From the NCBI GenBank assembly GCA_024743195.1, contig JANSXE010000001.1, positions 372,001 to 436,000 on the forward strand: a stretch of 64,000 bases of DNA, read 5' to 3'. The position numbers and the translations under genes are program-made. A model generated the notes under the pieces. That model did no database searches. It was not told the DNA's origin and saw nothing but the letters and a program-made list of their open reading frames with translations. The stretch's first letter is position 1; the number at the start of each line of letters is the position of its first letter. Positions 50,107 to 61,865 of the stretch are shown piece after piece. Source of the stretch: Alphaproteobacteria bacterium. GTDB taxonomy: Bacteria > Pseudomonadota > Alphaproteobacteria > UBA8366 > Aestuariispiraceae.

Positions 50107-51884
50107 TGTGCGGGATCGCCGGCGTCATGACGCGCGACGGCCGCGCGCCCGACGGCGCGGCCCTCGACCGGCTGCTGGCCGCGCTCTCGCATCGGGGGCC
50201 CGACGGCGAGGGGCGCTACGTGTCCGGCGGCGTGGCCCTGGTGCAGACCCGCCTCGCCATCATCGACCTCGAGACGGGCGACCAGCCGCTCTACGAGCCC
50301 GGCGGCGCGGCGCTCGTCGCCAACGGCGAAATCTACAATTACGTCGAGCTGCGCGCGGAAATGGAGGGAGCCGTCGATTTCCGCACCCAGTCGGACTGCG
50401 AGCCGCCGCTGCATCTCTACCGCCGCACCGGGTTGGATTACGCCGAGCGGCTGCGCGGCATGTACGCGATCGCGATTCACGACCCGGCCGAGGGCGGCCG
50501 TCTGGTGCTGAGCCGCGATCCGTTCGGCATCAAGCCGCTCTACTATGTCCAGACGGACGCGCATTTCGCCTTCGCGAGCGAACCCGGGGCCTTGATCGCC
50601 GCCGGCCTGATCGACGGCCGGCCGACCATCGAGCCCGACGCGCGCAAGAGCCTGCTGCAACTCCAATTCGGCTGCGGCGAAGCGAGCCCGATCCGCGGAA
50701 TTCACCGGGTTCTGCCGGGCGAGACCCTGGTGATCCAACGCGGTCGCATCGTCGAACGCCGCCATCGCGCCGCGTTGCCCGCGGGCGGTCCGGAAGCGAT
50801 CGGAGAAGAGGAGGCGCTCGACCGCCTGGACGCCGCCCTGCGCGACAGCGTGACGGTGCATCAGCGCTCCGACGTGCCCTACGGCCTGTTCCTGTCGGGC
50901 GGGATCGACTCCAGCGCCATCCTGTCGATGATGGCGGAGTTGAACGAGCGGCCCGTGGTCGCCTTCACCGCGGGCTTCGAGGGCGGCCACGTGCATGACG
51001 AGCGCGACCATGCGCGCCTGCTGGCCCGACGCCTCGGGGCCGAGCACCACGAGATCAACTTCGCGGAAGCGGACTTCTGGGAGACCCTGCCGCGCATCGC
51101 CGCCGCGATGGACGATCCCGCCGCCGATTACGCGATCCTGCCGACCTGGAAGCTGGCGGAGCGCGCGGCGCGCGACCTCAAGGTCGTGCTCTGCGGCGAG
51201 GGCGGAGACGAGCTGTTCGCCGGCTACGGCCGATACCGCGCGCTGCAGCGGCCCTGGTGGCTGGGCGGGCGGAGCATCCGCAACCGGGGCGTCTTCGACG
51301 GGCTGGACGTGCTGCGCGAGACGGCGCGCGGCTGGCGCGATCCGATCGCCGGCAAGGAGGCGCTGAACCGCGAACAGGGCCGCAACCGCCTGCAGACCGC
51401 CCAGGCGATCGACTGCGAGGATTGGCTGAGCAACGATCTGCTGACCAAGCTCGACCGCTGCCTGATGGCGCACGGGCTCGAAGGCCGCACGCCCTTTCTC
51501 GACCCGGCCGTGGCGCAGGCCGCCTTCCGCCTGCCCGACCGCCTGAAGATCCGCGGCAAACTCGGCAAATGGCTGCTGCGGCGCTGGCTCGACCGGCGTC
51601 TGCCGGAAGCCCGCGCCTTCGAGCGCAAGCGCGGTTTCACGGTGCCGGTCGGCGCCTGGATCGCCGCCGAGGGACGACGGCTGGGCGCCCTGGTCGCGCG
51701 TCAGCCGTCGGTGGAGGAGATCGCCCATCCCGAGGCGGTGCGCGCCCTGTTCGACAAGGCCGCCGGCAAACGCGAGGGATTCGCGGCCTGGACCCTGCTA
51801 TTCTACGCCTTGTGGAGCGCCGCCGTGATCGAGCGGCGCGCCGTTGCGAACCATGACGTCTTCACCCTGCTGGAGGAGAGCTGA
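50106..51884 (+). CDS. asnB: Asparagine synthase (glutamine-hydrolysing)
   Basis: 592 aa. Cys2 (MCGIAGVM) is the glutaminase nucleophile, followed by SHRGPDGEG and SRDPFGIKPLYY. The synthetase half has the ATP pyrophosphatase loop LFLSGGIDSSAI and GEGGDELFAGYGRY. It makes asparagine from aspartate and glutamine, or an amidated sugar or peptide product given its glycosyltransferase neighbours. TGATG overlap with the GT4 gene. Confidence 0.93.
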   Translation: MCGIAGVMTRDGRAPDGAALDRLLAALSHRGPDGEGRYVSGGVALVQTRLAIIDLETGDQPLYEPGGAALVANGEIYNYVELRAEMEGAVDFRTQSDCEPPLHLYRRTGLDYAERLRGMYAIAIHDPAEGGRLVLSRDPFGIKPLYYVQTDAHFAFASEPGALIAAGLIDGRPTIEPDARKSLLQLQFGCGEASPIRGIHRVLPGETLVIQRGRIVERRHRAALPAGGPEAIGEEEALDRLDAALRDSVTVHQRSDVPYGLFLSGGIDSSAILSMMAELNERPVVAFTAGFEGGHVHDERDHARLLARRLGAEHHEINFAEADFWETLPRIAAAMDDPAADYAILPTWKLAERAARDLKVVLCGEGGDELFAGYGRYRALQRPWWLGGRSIRNRGVFDGLDVLRETARGWRDPIAGKEALNREQGRNRLQTAQAIDCEDWLSNDLLTKLDRCLMAHGLEGRTPFLDPAVAQAAFRLPDRLKIRGKLGKWLLRRWLDRRLPEARAFERKRGFTVPVGAWIAAEGRRLGALVARQPSVEEIAHPEAVRALFDKAAGKREGFAAWTLLFYALWSAAVIERRAVANHDVFTLLEES

Positions 51885-52936
51885 TGGCCGCGCCCGAGCG
51901 TCTCGTCATCCGACGCCCCGACGATTGGCACCTGCATTTCCGCGACGGCGCGATCCTGGAGCGCGTGGTCCCCTATACGGCCCGCCAGTTCGCGCGCGCC
52001 ATCGTGATGCCGAACCTGACGCCGCCGGCGGCGACGACCGCGCAGATCGCCGCCTACCGCGACCGGGTGTTGGCCGCCACGCCGGACGATCTGTCCTTCA
52101 CGCCCTTGATGACGGCCTATCTGACCGACAAGACGGACCCCGACGATCTGGCGCGCGGCCATGAGGCGGGCGTCATCACGGCCGCCAAGCTCTATCCCGC
52201 CGGGGCGACGACCAATTCAGACAGCGGCGTGACCGACATCGCCAAGATCGACGGCGTGCTGCGGCGCATGGCCGAGATCGACATGCCGCTTCTGGTGCAT
52301 GGCGAGGTGACGCACGGATCCGTCGACATCTTCGACCGGGAGGCCGTCTTCATCGAGGAGATCCTGAAACCGCTGATGGAGCGGCTGCCGGACTTGCGGG
52401 TCGTCCTGGAACACATCACGACCGCCGAGGCGGCGGAGACCGTGCGCACCGGCGGCGACACTCTGGCCGCCACCGTCACCGCGCATCATCTGATCATCAA
52501 TCGCACCGACATGTTCCGCGGCGGCATCCGCCCGCATCTCTACTGCCTGCCGATCGCCAAGCGCGAGCGGCACCGGCTCGCGGTGCGGGAGTTCGCGACC
52601 TCCGGGCATCCGCGGGTGTTCCTGGGCACCGACAGCGCACCGCATCCGATCGGCGCGAAGGAGAGCGCCTGCGGCTGCGCGGGCATCTTCTCCGCGCCGA
52701 CCGCGCTCGAACTCTACGCCCAGGCCTTCGACGAGGACGGCGCACTCGACCGCCTGGAAGGCTTCGCCAGCCTGAACGGCCCGGCCTTCTATCGGCTGCC
52801 GGTGAACGACGACCGCATCGCACTGGTGCGCGGCGAGACGGTCGCCCCCGGCCCCGTCGTCGTCGACGAGGCGACGGCGATCCTGCCATTCCAGAGCGGG
52901 GAGACGATCCCCTGGCGGCTCGAAGCGGTCGAGTGA
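51884..52936 (+). CDS. pyrC: Dihydroorotase
   Basis: 350 aa, class II PyrC. Zinc ligands are in DWHLHFRDG (His16, His18); the carboxylated lysine is Lys102 in AAKLYPAGATTNS; FLGTDSAPHP is the C-terminal active-site motif. Pyrimidine biosynthesis. It overlaps asnB by one base, so it is tied to the polysaccharide operon. Confidence 0.95.
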   Translation: MAAPERLVIRRPDDWHLHFRDGAILERVVPYTARQFARAIVMPNLTPPAATTAQIAAYRDRVLAATPDDLSFTPLMTAYLTDKTDPDDLARGHEAGVITAAKLYPAGATTNSDSGVTDIAKIDGVLRRMAEIDMPLLVHGEVTHGSVDIFDREAVFIEEILKPLMERLPDLRVVLEHITTAEAAETVRTGGDTLAATVTAHHLIINRTDMFRGGIRPHLYCLPIAKRERHRLAVREFATSGHPRVFLGTDSAPHPIGAKESACGCAGIFSAPTALELYAQAFDEDGALDRLEGFASLNGPAFYRLPVNDDRIALVRGETVAPGPVVVDEATAILPFQSGETIPWRLEAVE

Positions 52937-52942
52937 CCGGCC

Positions 52943-52964
52943 CGCACTTCACGCTAGAAGTGCG
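52943..52964 (+). other. Hairpin after pyrC
   Basis: CGCACTTC (52943-52950) and GAAGTGCG (52957-52964) around a 6-nt loop. No T-run; possible terminator of the operon or an operator before the GNAT-like gene. Confidence 0.4.
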
Positions 52965-53052
52965 CTGAAAGATTCACGCTCCCATATCGTGCGGGCAATC
53001 CCAGAATCGCCCCACCGTCGGCCCCTCCACCATACAACCGGAGGGAAAGACA

Positions 53053-53694
53053 GTGAATCCGATGCACCTATCGTCCCTGTTGCAGGCGCTCACGGCCCAG
53101 GTCCGCGCGAAGGGCATGGCCTTGGAACTGCTTGAGGATATGGAAGCGCTCTACCGGGCAGAACCCCAGTTGGACGGCAAAGCCCTGTCGCCGCTGTTCA
53201 GAGGGGAGCTTTTCGACATGCAGGACGCCTTCTGGATCCGCGGCGTGCGGTTGAGCGACGGCAAGCTCGTCCATGTCCAGGCCGCCAAGCTGGAGGATAC
53301 GGGCCGACGCAGCCTGGCGGAGCTTCTGCCCCGCCAATTGAACCGGTGCTACGACGCCGGCCTGCAGCGGGCGGACTGTCCCGCGCTGGATCTGATCAGA
53401 GGCCGCCTCGCCTACCACGGCGACACCTGGGTCAGCCCCGCAATGCGGGGCGCCCGGCTCGGCGGGACGCTTACGCAGATCGGATTGCTCGCGGCCTATG
53501 CGCGTTGGCAGCCGGACTTCGTCTACGCCTTCTTCGAGAAGGGGCCGGCCTATTCCGGGTTCGGCGCCCGGTCCTGGTACACGAAGATGGAGCGGATGGG
53601 CCGACGCTGGAGCCGCTGGATCGAGGCTACCGAGTTCCTGGCCTATATGACGCGCGAGGAGCTGGACCGGCTAGTCGCTTTGGAGGCTCGATGA
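53053..53694 (+). CDS. GNAT-like acyltransferase (chromosomal module copy)
   Basis: 213 aa with GTG start behind GGAGGGA. YHGDTWVSPAMRGARLGGTLTQIGLLAAYARWQPDFVYAFFEK parallels the prophage cargo protein at 29817-30509. The central RGxxL stretch is GNAT motif A-like. Its 3' end overlaps the convergent PAS-like gene by 68 bp. Substrate unknown. Confidence 0.7.
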   Translation: MNPMHLSSLLQALTAQVRAKGMALELLEDMEALYRAEPQLDGKALSPLFRGELFDMQDAFWIRGVRLSDGKLVHVQAAKLEDTGRRSLAELLPRQLNRCYDAGLQRADCPALDLIRGRLAYHGDTWVSPAMRGARLGGTLTQIGLLAAYARWQPDFVYAFFEKGPAYSGFGARSWYTKMERMGRRWSRWIEATEFLAYMTREELDRLVALEAR

Positions 53695-54169
53695 AGCGGG
53701 AGCAGATATTGACCGCAACGGCCCCGGCGATGGTTACCGGAAAGATGTAGCGGCAATACTCGACGAAGAAAGGAGCGCCCCAGACGTCGAGCGACGTCCG
53801 GACGGTCTGCGCCAGCGGTAGGCCCGTCTCCAGAACCCGGAAATAGTCTTCGCGAAGCCGCTCGTCATAGGCGGAGTCGGGAACGCCCGCCCGCCCGCTC
53901 GCCGAGCGCGCGAAAGCGCGTCCGTACAGGGCGGCGGGCGGGGTCGCCGCGCCGCAGTGGAGATAGCGATAGACCCCGTCGCCCACCTCGTGGATCTGGA
54001 AATAGGGGCTCAGCGCGCCGAGTTCGGCGTCGTCGTTCCCGAAGACCCCGTCCGTCAGCAGGTGCCAGTCCAACACCCGCCGCATCACGCGGTCGCTGCG
54101 GAGCGCGGCGAAGCGGATGGGGCGAATGTCCGGCTCGCTCGCCATGGCGTCGTGGATCGCGTCACTCAT
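53627..54169 (-). CDS. PAS-like domain protein (chromosomal module copy)
   Basis: 180 aa. IRFAALRSDRVMRRVLDWHLLTDGVFG, YFQIHEVGDGVYRYLHCG, AGVPDSAYDERLREDYFRVLETGLPLAQ and YCRYIFPVTIAGAV form one PAS_5-like domain that may bind a ligand. The start overlaps the stop of the small helical gene by 8 bp. Homologous in pattern to the prophage gene at 29378-29857. Confidence 0.75.
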   Translation of the reverse strand: MSDAIHDAMASEPDIRPIRFAALRSDRVMRRVLDWHLLTDGVFGNDDAELGALSPYFQIHEVGDGVYRYLHCGAATPPAALYGRAFARSASGRAGVPDSAYDERLREDYFRVLETGLPLAQTVRTSLDVWGAPFFVEYCRYIFPVTIAGAVAVNICSRFIEPPKRLAGPAPRASYRPGTR

Positions 54170-54389
54170 GGCGCCGCTTCACCATGTCCATGAACGCCGC
54201 GATGAAGTCGAGAAGCTCCTTCAACTCGGCGGCGCTCAATTGCTCCATCGACTCCGCGCCGAAAGACTCCCGAACATAGGCGTCGACCAGCGGGCGAACC
54301 CCCATCTCCCGCGAGAGCTTCTCCACGCGGGTCAGGCTGGCGTTGTGCAGCAATTCGGTCAGTTCGGATCGCAGCGCTTCGTCGATCAT
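54162..54389 (-). CDS. Small helical protein (chromosomal module copy)
   Basis: 75 aa from ATG 54389 (a GTG at 54395 is an alternative). VRPLVDAYVRESFGAESMEQLSAAELKELLDF matches the prophage cargo protein at 29124-29381 in the positions P, FG, E-L, L and F. Entirely helical; might bind the PAS-like or XRE partner. Confidence 0.7.
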   Translation of the reverse strand: MIDEALRSELTELLHNASLTRVEKLSREMGVRPLVDAYVRESFGAESMEQLSAAELKELLDFIAAFMDMVKRRHE

Positions 54390-54445
54390 GCTCACATCGC
54401 TCGCGCCGGGCGCCGGCGGCCGCGGCGCCCATCCCGGGGTCGACC

Positions 54446-54889
54446 TCAGAAACTCTCGACCAAGTCGCGGGTGAAACGCAAGCGATTGTCGGTCGACGGC
54501 TGAACCAGGGCGTACTGATAGAGCAGAGGAACCGCACGCGCCTTGGTGTCCGGCGGCAGATCCAGATCGAGCGCGCGCAGCGTCGCCTCCAGGGTCTCCA
54601 CGACATCCACCAGCAGCCGCACGTCCAGGGCAAGCGCCGGCGCGCCGGCCTCCTCGCCCTGCAGCATCGCCCCCTCGCCATAGGCCAGCCAGTCGAGACG
54701 CACGCCGGCTGCGCGCGCCAGCGTCGCAAGCGGCAGAAACGGCGGCTTGGTCTCCGCGCGACAGTAGCGATGCACCATATCCTCGGACACGCCCATCACC
54801 TGGGCGGCCTGACGCTTGGTGCCGATCTGGGCGCAGGCTCGGGACAGGCGCTCGGCCAGCGCCTCAAGGTCCGCAGCGGTTGCCCTCAT
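54446..54889 (-). CDS. XRE-family regulator (chromosomal module copy)
   Basis: 147 aa from MRATAADLEALAERL. HTH (KRQAAQVMGVSEDMVHRYCRAET), then GVRLDWLAYGEGAM, and a helical C-terminal domain, the same layout as the prophage repressor at 28568-29029 (GVSIDWIAFGAEEP). It precedes the small helical gene on the same strand. It may regulate the module through the dyad at 54976-54996. Confidence 0.75.
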   Translation of the reverse strand: MRATAADLEALAERLSRACAQIGTKRQAAQVMGVSEDMVHRYCRAETKPPFLPLATLARAAGVRLDWLAYGEGAMLQGEEAGAPALALDVRLLVDVVETLEATLRALDLDLPPDTKARAVPLLYQYALVQPSTDNRLRFTRDLVESF

Positions 54890-54975
54890 CCCCTCACTCC
54901 CAACGGCTTTGGTCCCAAACGGCATCATATACGGGATGGCCGAGAGAAAGCCATTCAACGCGCCTTTGCATTGCT

Positions 54976-54996
54976 ATACCGCAAATTTGCGGGTAT
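54976..54996. promoter_or_regulatory. Dyad operator in AT-rich divergent promoter region
   Basis: ATACC-GCAAATTTGC-GGGTAT; the 12-bp core CGCAAATTTGCG is perfect. It lies between the divergent XRE genes at 54889 and 55162 in the most AT-rich stretch nearby. Confidence 0.5.
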
Positions 54997-55161
54997 TCTC
55001 TACCAACCTCAAAGGGAAAATCTGGGTAAATTCGGGCTAGCGGACGAATTCGACGGACATTTTATGCAAATATCCTAGTGTCGAAATCTCGAACCGTCCG
55101 CATCAGGGGGCGAACGAAGCGCGGACCGACGGGCCGCGCGGAAACTGGAGGAGCAGCAGTC

Positions 55162-55533
55162 GTGTCTAGTGGGAAACATCCGGTCGACGTCGCGGTGGGC
55201 GCTCGGGTCCGGGAATTGCGAATCCGCGCCGGCATGTCGCAAACCAAGCTCGGCGAAGCGCTGGGCGTCAGCTTTCAGCAAATTCAGAAGTACGAGAACG
55301 GCGCCAACCGGATGGGCGCGTCCCGTCTCGTGCAGGTCGCGTCCGCGCTGAATGTGCCGCTCGCCCAACTCTTCACCGGGGTAGACGTCGAATCGCAGAG
55401 CGGCGCGGAGCCGGCGCTCGACACCGAGGCGTCGAAGGTCGCCCGGGACTGGGCGTCCATTCCCAATCAGACGATGCGCGACTCGTTGCGCCAGGTGGTT
55501 CGCAGCATGGCGGAGAAGACGGGCGGCCGCTGA
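55162..55533 (+). CDS. XRE-family transcriptional regulator
   Basis: 123 aa from the GTG at 55162, which has a strong GGAGGAG; an upstream ATG-like start at 55078 lacks one. VGARVRELRIRAGMSQTKLGEALGVSFQQIQKYENGANRMGASRLVQVASAL is a classic HTH_3 common in Alphaproteobacteria. Not closely related to the module XRE proteins. Divergent from them. Confidence 0.88.
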   Translation: MSSGKHPVDVAVGARVRELRIRAGMSQTKLGEALGVSFQQIQKYENGANRMGASRLVQVASALNVPLAQLFTGVDVESQSGAEPALDTEASKVARDWASIPNQTMRDSLRQVVRSMAEKTGGR

Positions 55534-55553
55534 GGCGCACCGCCCCGTCCCGG

Positions 55554-56522
55554 CTACAACGCGCCGCCGCGCTTCTTGTAGCCCTCGACCGCGTTCGATA
55601 TCTGACCGGCCAATTCGCCCGCGTCGGCGTTTGGGTTGAGGCCGGCCGCAATTGCGTCCGCCAGCGGTTTGAGCAGCTCGATCTCCTTGCGTTCCGGCTG
55701 CTCGACCGTATCGCGCAACGACGCGGTAACCTGCATCAGCGATGAACACAGCTCGGAGACGTGGCTCCACTTGGTGCCCTTCACCCGCGTAGCCGTATCC
55801 CGCGCGGTCTCCAGCAGCTTCTCCAGGCCCTTAAGGAGCGGCGCCGTGACCTCGCGCTTCTTGAATTCCGGCAGGATCACCTCGACCAGGAACGCGATCT
55901 GGAAGGCGTTCCGGCGCAGCCGCTCGTCATTGATGGTCGCCTGCGCCTTCTGGATCGATTCGCTCAGTTCGGTGCGGTTGATCTCTTCGCCGCGCACTTT
56001 CGCCCGCAACGTATTCGGCACTTCGATTTGCGGGATCTCGCTCTTGCGCGTGTCGTCCTTGCGGCGGTCCGGCCCGATATAGTCGCTGGTCACCACGAAG
56101 GGCTTGCGCGCCTGCACAATCGCCTTGATCCGGTCGAGGATCTGGGCGGGGCTGACCGGCTTGACCATGATGTCGTCGGCGCCGCTCGAGGCCACGCGCT
56201 GCACGATCTCCTGGGTCGGCTCCCAGATCGTGACGATCACCGGAATGAATGGATTGTCGCCGAGACCGCCGCGCCGGATCTCCTGAATCACGGCGTCGGC
56301 GGCCCCAACGTCCATCTCGGAATCGAGGATCAAAAGGTCCGGCGCCGACTTGACCACCGCGTCGCGCAGAGCGCGCATCCGGTCGAAATCGACGATGCCC
56401 TCGAACCCCTCCCGGTTCAGGGCGATGCGGAGCGCCTGACGCAGCGATCCCTCCGGCTCCCCGAACAGGATCGTCGCGTTCTTGGCGTAGCTGTTCTTCC
56501 GCTGCTGCTCGAAAAAGGCCAT
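55554..56522 (-). CDS. Response regulator receiver-domain protein
   Basis: 322 aa from MAFFEQQRKNSYAKNATILFGEPEG. Receiver domain about 18-135 with the phosphoacceptor Asp in LLILDSEMD and the conserved MVKPVSPAQIL lysine. A C-terminal helical domain (150-322) has no known output motif (YIGPDRRKD is PilZ-neighbour-like). Kinase unknown; convergent with the XRE gene. Confidence 0.9.
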   Translation of the reverse strand: MAFFEQQRKNSYAKNATILFGEPEGSLRQALRIALNREGFEGIVDFDRMRALRDAVVKSAPDLLILDSEMDVGAADAVIQEIRRGGLGDNPFIPVIVTIWEPTQEIVQRVASSGADDIMVKPVSPAQILDRIKAIVQARKPFVVTSDYIGPDRRKDDTRKSEIPQIEVPNTLRAKVRGEEINRTELSESIQKAQATINDERLRRNAFQIAFLVEVILPEFKKREVTAPLLKGLEKLLETARDTATRVKGTKWSHVSELCSSLMQVTASLRDTVEQPERKEIELLKPLADAIAAGLNPNADAGELAGQISNAVEGYKKRGGAL

Positions 56523-56725
56523 GGTCCCCCGCGCCTGCGCCGGCGACCGCATCGCCGCAATTACCGGCCCGGCGCCCCCGCGCCGGCGTCCGACAGACCA
56601 CCCCCTCGCCGCCTAGAGCGGCGCCCAGCGCGATCTTAGCCGTAAAGCGCGTCGCCGTGCACCCCTCTCTCGCGCCTGCGGCGCCGGCCCCCTCGTCTGG
56701 CCGCCTCGGCGCGGTGGCGCCCCCG

Positions 56726-59413
<2,688 letters not shown>

Positions 59414-59458
59414 CGGTCCGCCCTCGTCCTTAGATCGGCCGCGCGCCCGGCGCCGCCC

Positions 59459-61585
59459 TCATCCCTCGATCGCCGAGAAGTCGGCGATGCGCCCCATCGT
59501 CTCGCGGATCTTGGCCAGCAGCGCGAGCCGGTTGGCCCGCAACGCCGCGTCTTCCGCATTCACCGTCACCGCGTCGAAGAAGGCGTCGACCGGCGCCCGC
59601 AGGCCGGCCAGCGCGGCCATCGCGCCTTCGAAATCCTCGCGCTCAAGCGCCGGCGCGACCGCCGCCTCGGCCTCGACCAGCGCGTCCGCCAACGCCTTTT
59701 CCGCATCGAGCGCAAGCGCGCCCGGGTCGACCGACGCGCCCTCGTAGGAGCGCGCGTCGTTCTTTTCCTCGGCCTTGAGGATATTGGCGGCGCGGCGGTG
59801 GGCGGTCAGCAAATTGGCCCCGTCCTCGCTGCCCAGGAAGTCGGTCAGCGCGGCCACCCGGCGCGAGAGGCGCACCAGATCGTCCTCCGCCGCCAGCGCG
59901 AAGACGGCCGAGACCACATCGTGCCGCAGCCCCTGCTGCCGGTAATGGGCCTTCATCCGATCGGCGAAGAAGGCGAGCAGATCGTGGAAGACGGCCACGG
60001 ACCGCTCCGGCCCCGGCAGGTGCGGGCGATCGCCCTCGCGGCCCGTCTCGTCCAGGAAGTAGGCCGCGCGCGCGGTGCGGAACAGCGCCATCAGCGGCGC
60101 GCGCAGCCCGTTCTCCAGCACCAGGCGGATCACGCCCAGCGCGGCGCGGCGCAGCGCGAAAGGATCCTTCGAGCCGGTCGGCTTCTCGTCGATCAGCCAG
60201 AAGCCGACCAGGGTGTCGAGCTTCTCGGCCAGCGCGACCGCGACGGAGACCGGCGCGGTCGGGCAGGCGTCACTGGGGCCTGCGGGGGAGTAGTGCTCCG
60301 CGATCGCCAGGGCGACCGCCTCCGGCTCGCCCTCAGCAAGCGCGTAGTAGCGGCCCATGATCCCCTGCAGTTCGGGGAACTCGCCCACCATGTCGCTGAC
60401 CAGATCGGCCTTGCAGAGTTGGCCGGCGCGCCGCGCCTGGGCGGGGTCGCATTCCGGGACGTGCGCGGCGATCGCCTGCGCCAGATCGGCGATGCGGCGC
60501 ACGCGCTCCGCCACCGTGCCCAGCCCGTGATAGAAGGCGACCTTCTGCAGATTCGGCAACCGGTCTTCGAGCCGGGTCCTGCGGTCCTGGTCCCAGAAGA
60601 ACTTGGCGTCGGCCAACCGCGCGCGCAGCACGCGCTCGTTGCCGGCCCGGATCGCCGCGCCGCCGTCGTCCGCCGCCATGTTGGCGACGACCGCGAAGCG
60701 CGGCGCCAGCGTCCCGTCCGGGCGCAGCAGGGAAAAGTACTTCTGGTGGCCGCGCATGGAGGCGGTCAGCGCCTCGTCCGGGACCGCCATGAAGGCGTCG
60801 TCGATGGCGCCGACGAGGACGTTCGGCCATTCGACGAGGTTCGCCACCTCCTCCAAGAGCGCCGGGTCGTCCTGGACCGTCAGACCTTCATGGTCCGCGG
60901 CCTCGCGCAGTTGCGCCAGGATGGTCTCTTTCCGCTCCTCCGGGTCGAGCAGCACGAAAGCCTCGCGAAGCTTGGCCGCATACTCGTCGAAGCCGCTCGC
61001 CGTGAAGGGCGTCGGCGCCAGGAAGCGGTGGCCGCGCGTCGCGTCGGTGAAGGCGAGGCTCTGGCCGCCGCCCAGATCGACGGCGCCGTCCAGCGCGCGA
61101 CCCGCGAAGACGGCCAGCACATGGTGCAGCGGCCGCACCCAGCGGAAGCTCTGATCGGCGAAGCGCATGCTCTTGGGCCAGGGCAGCGCGCGGATCGCGT
61201 CCGCCAGCAGGTCAGTCAGCACCTCGGCGGTCGGGCGCCCTTCCCTTTCGATCACCGCGAACCACACCGGTCCCTTCGGCGTCTCGCGCTGCTCGCACTG
61301 GTCCAGGCTGTCGAGTCCGGCGGCGCGCAGAAACCCCTCCACCGCCTTGTCCGGCGCGCCGACTTTGGGGCCCTTGCGCTCCTCGCGCCGATCCGGCTGA
61401 CGCTCGGGCAGGCCGTCGACGACCAGAGACAGCCTACGCGGCGTCCAGAAGATGCGCGCCTCGCCATGCGCGAGATCGGCGTCCTCGAGCCCCGCCAGCA
61501 CCAGCCGGCGCAGATCCTCGGCCGCCTGACGCTGCATGCGCGCCGGAATCTCCTCCGAGAAGAGCTCGACCAGCAGTTCAGCCAC
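59459..61585 (-). CDS. glyS: Glycyl-tRNA synthetase beta subunit
   Basis: 708 aa with GTG start at 61585 (VAELLVELFSEEIPARMQRQAAEDL). SMRGHQKYF, ANMAADDGGAAIRAGNERVLRARLADAKFFWDQDR and the C-terminal anticodon-binding part are typical. It pairs with GlyQ. The downstream gap to ppdK is short. Confidence 0.96.
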   Translation of the reverse strand: MAELLVELFSEEIPARMQRQAAEDLRRLVLAGLEDADLAHGEARIFWTPRRLSLVVDGLPERQPDRREERKGPKVGAPDKAVEGFLRAAGLDSLDQCEQRETPKGPVWFAVIEREGRPTAEVLTDLLADAIRALPWPKSMRFADQSFRWVRPLHHVLAVFAGRALDGAVDLGGGQSLAFTDATRGHRFLAPTPFTASGFDEYAAKLREAFVLLDPEERKETILAQLREAADHEGLTVQDDPALLEEVANLVEWPNVLVGAIDDAFMAVPDEALTASMRGHQKYFSLLRPDGTLAPRFAVVANMAADDGGAAIRAGNERVLRARLADAKFFWDQDRRTRLEDRLPNLQKVAFYHGLGTVAERVRRIADLAQAIAAHVPECDPAQARRAGQLCKADLVSDMVGEFPELQGIMGRYYALAEGEPEAVALAIAEHYSPAGPSDACPTAPVSVAVALAEKLDTLVGFWLIDEKPTGSKDPFALRRAALGVIRLVLENGLRAPLMALFRTARAAYFLDETGREGDRPHLPGPERSVAVFHDLLAFFADRMKAHYRQQGLRHDVVSAVFALAAEDDLVRLSRRVAALTDFLGSEDGANLLTAHRRAANILKAEEKNDARSYEGASVDPGALALDAEKALADALVEAEAAVAPALEREDFEGAMAALAGLRAPVDAFFDAVTVNAEDAALRANRLALLAKIRETMGRIADFSAIEG

Positions 61586-61616
61586 GGGCGGCCTCCTGCA
61601 GGGCGTGCGCCCGGCG

Positions 61617-61810
61617 CAAACCGGCCTCGCCCTTCGAGACGGGCGCCGCCGCGCCCTCCTCAGGGTGAGGCCTTGAGCGGAACGCGAAGCGCATCCCAAG
61701 GTGACGCTTCGAGCGGAACGAGAAGCGCGTCTCAGGGTGACGCTTCGAGCGGAACGAGAAGCGCGAAGCCCTCATCCTGAGGAGCCGCCGACAGGCGGCG
61801 TCTCGAAGGA
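61617..61810. repeat. Intergenic repeat cluster between glyS and glyQ
   Basis: Contains near-identical copies of GTGACGCTTCGAGCGGAACG-type units (about 61700 and 61738) and a palindromic TCCTGAGGAGCCGCCGAC..TCTCGAAGGA element (61775-61810). Similar GC-rich BIME-like repeats are common in Alphaproteobacteria. Confidence 0.8.
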
Positions 61811-61865
61811 TCAGGGCGCGTCGCGCGCGCGCTTTGACTGTCGGGCGAGCGACCGGGACCATCGC

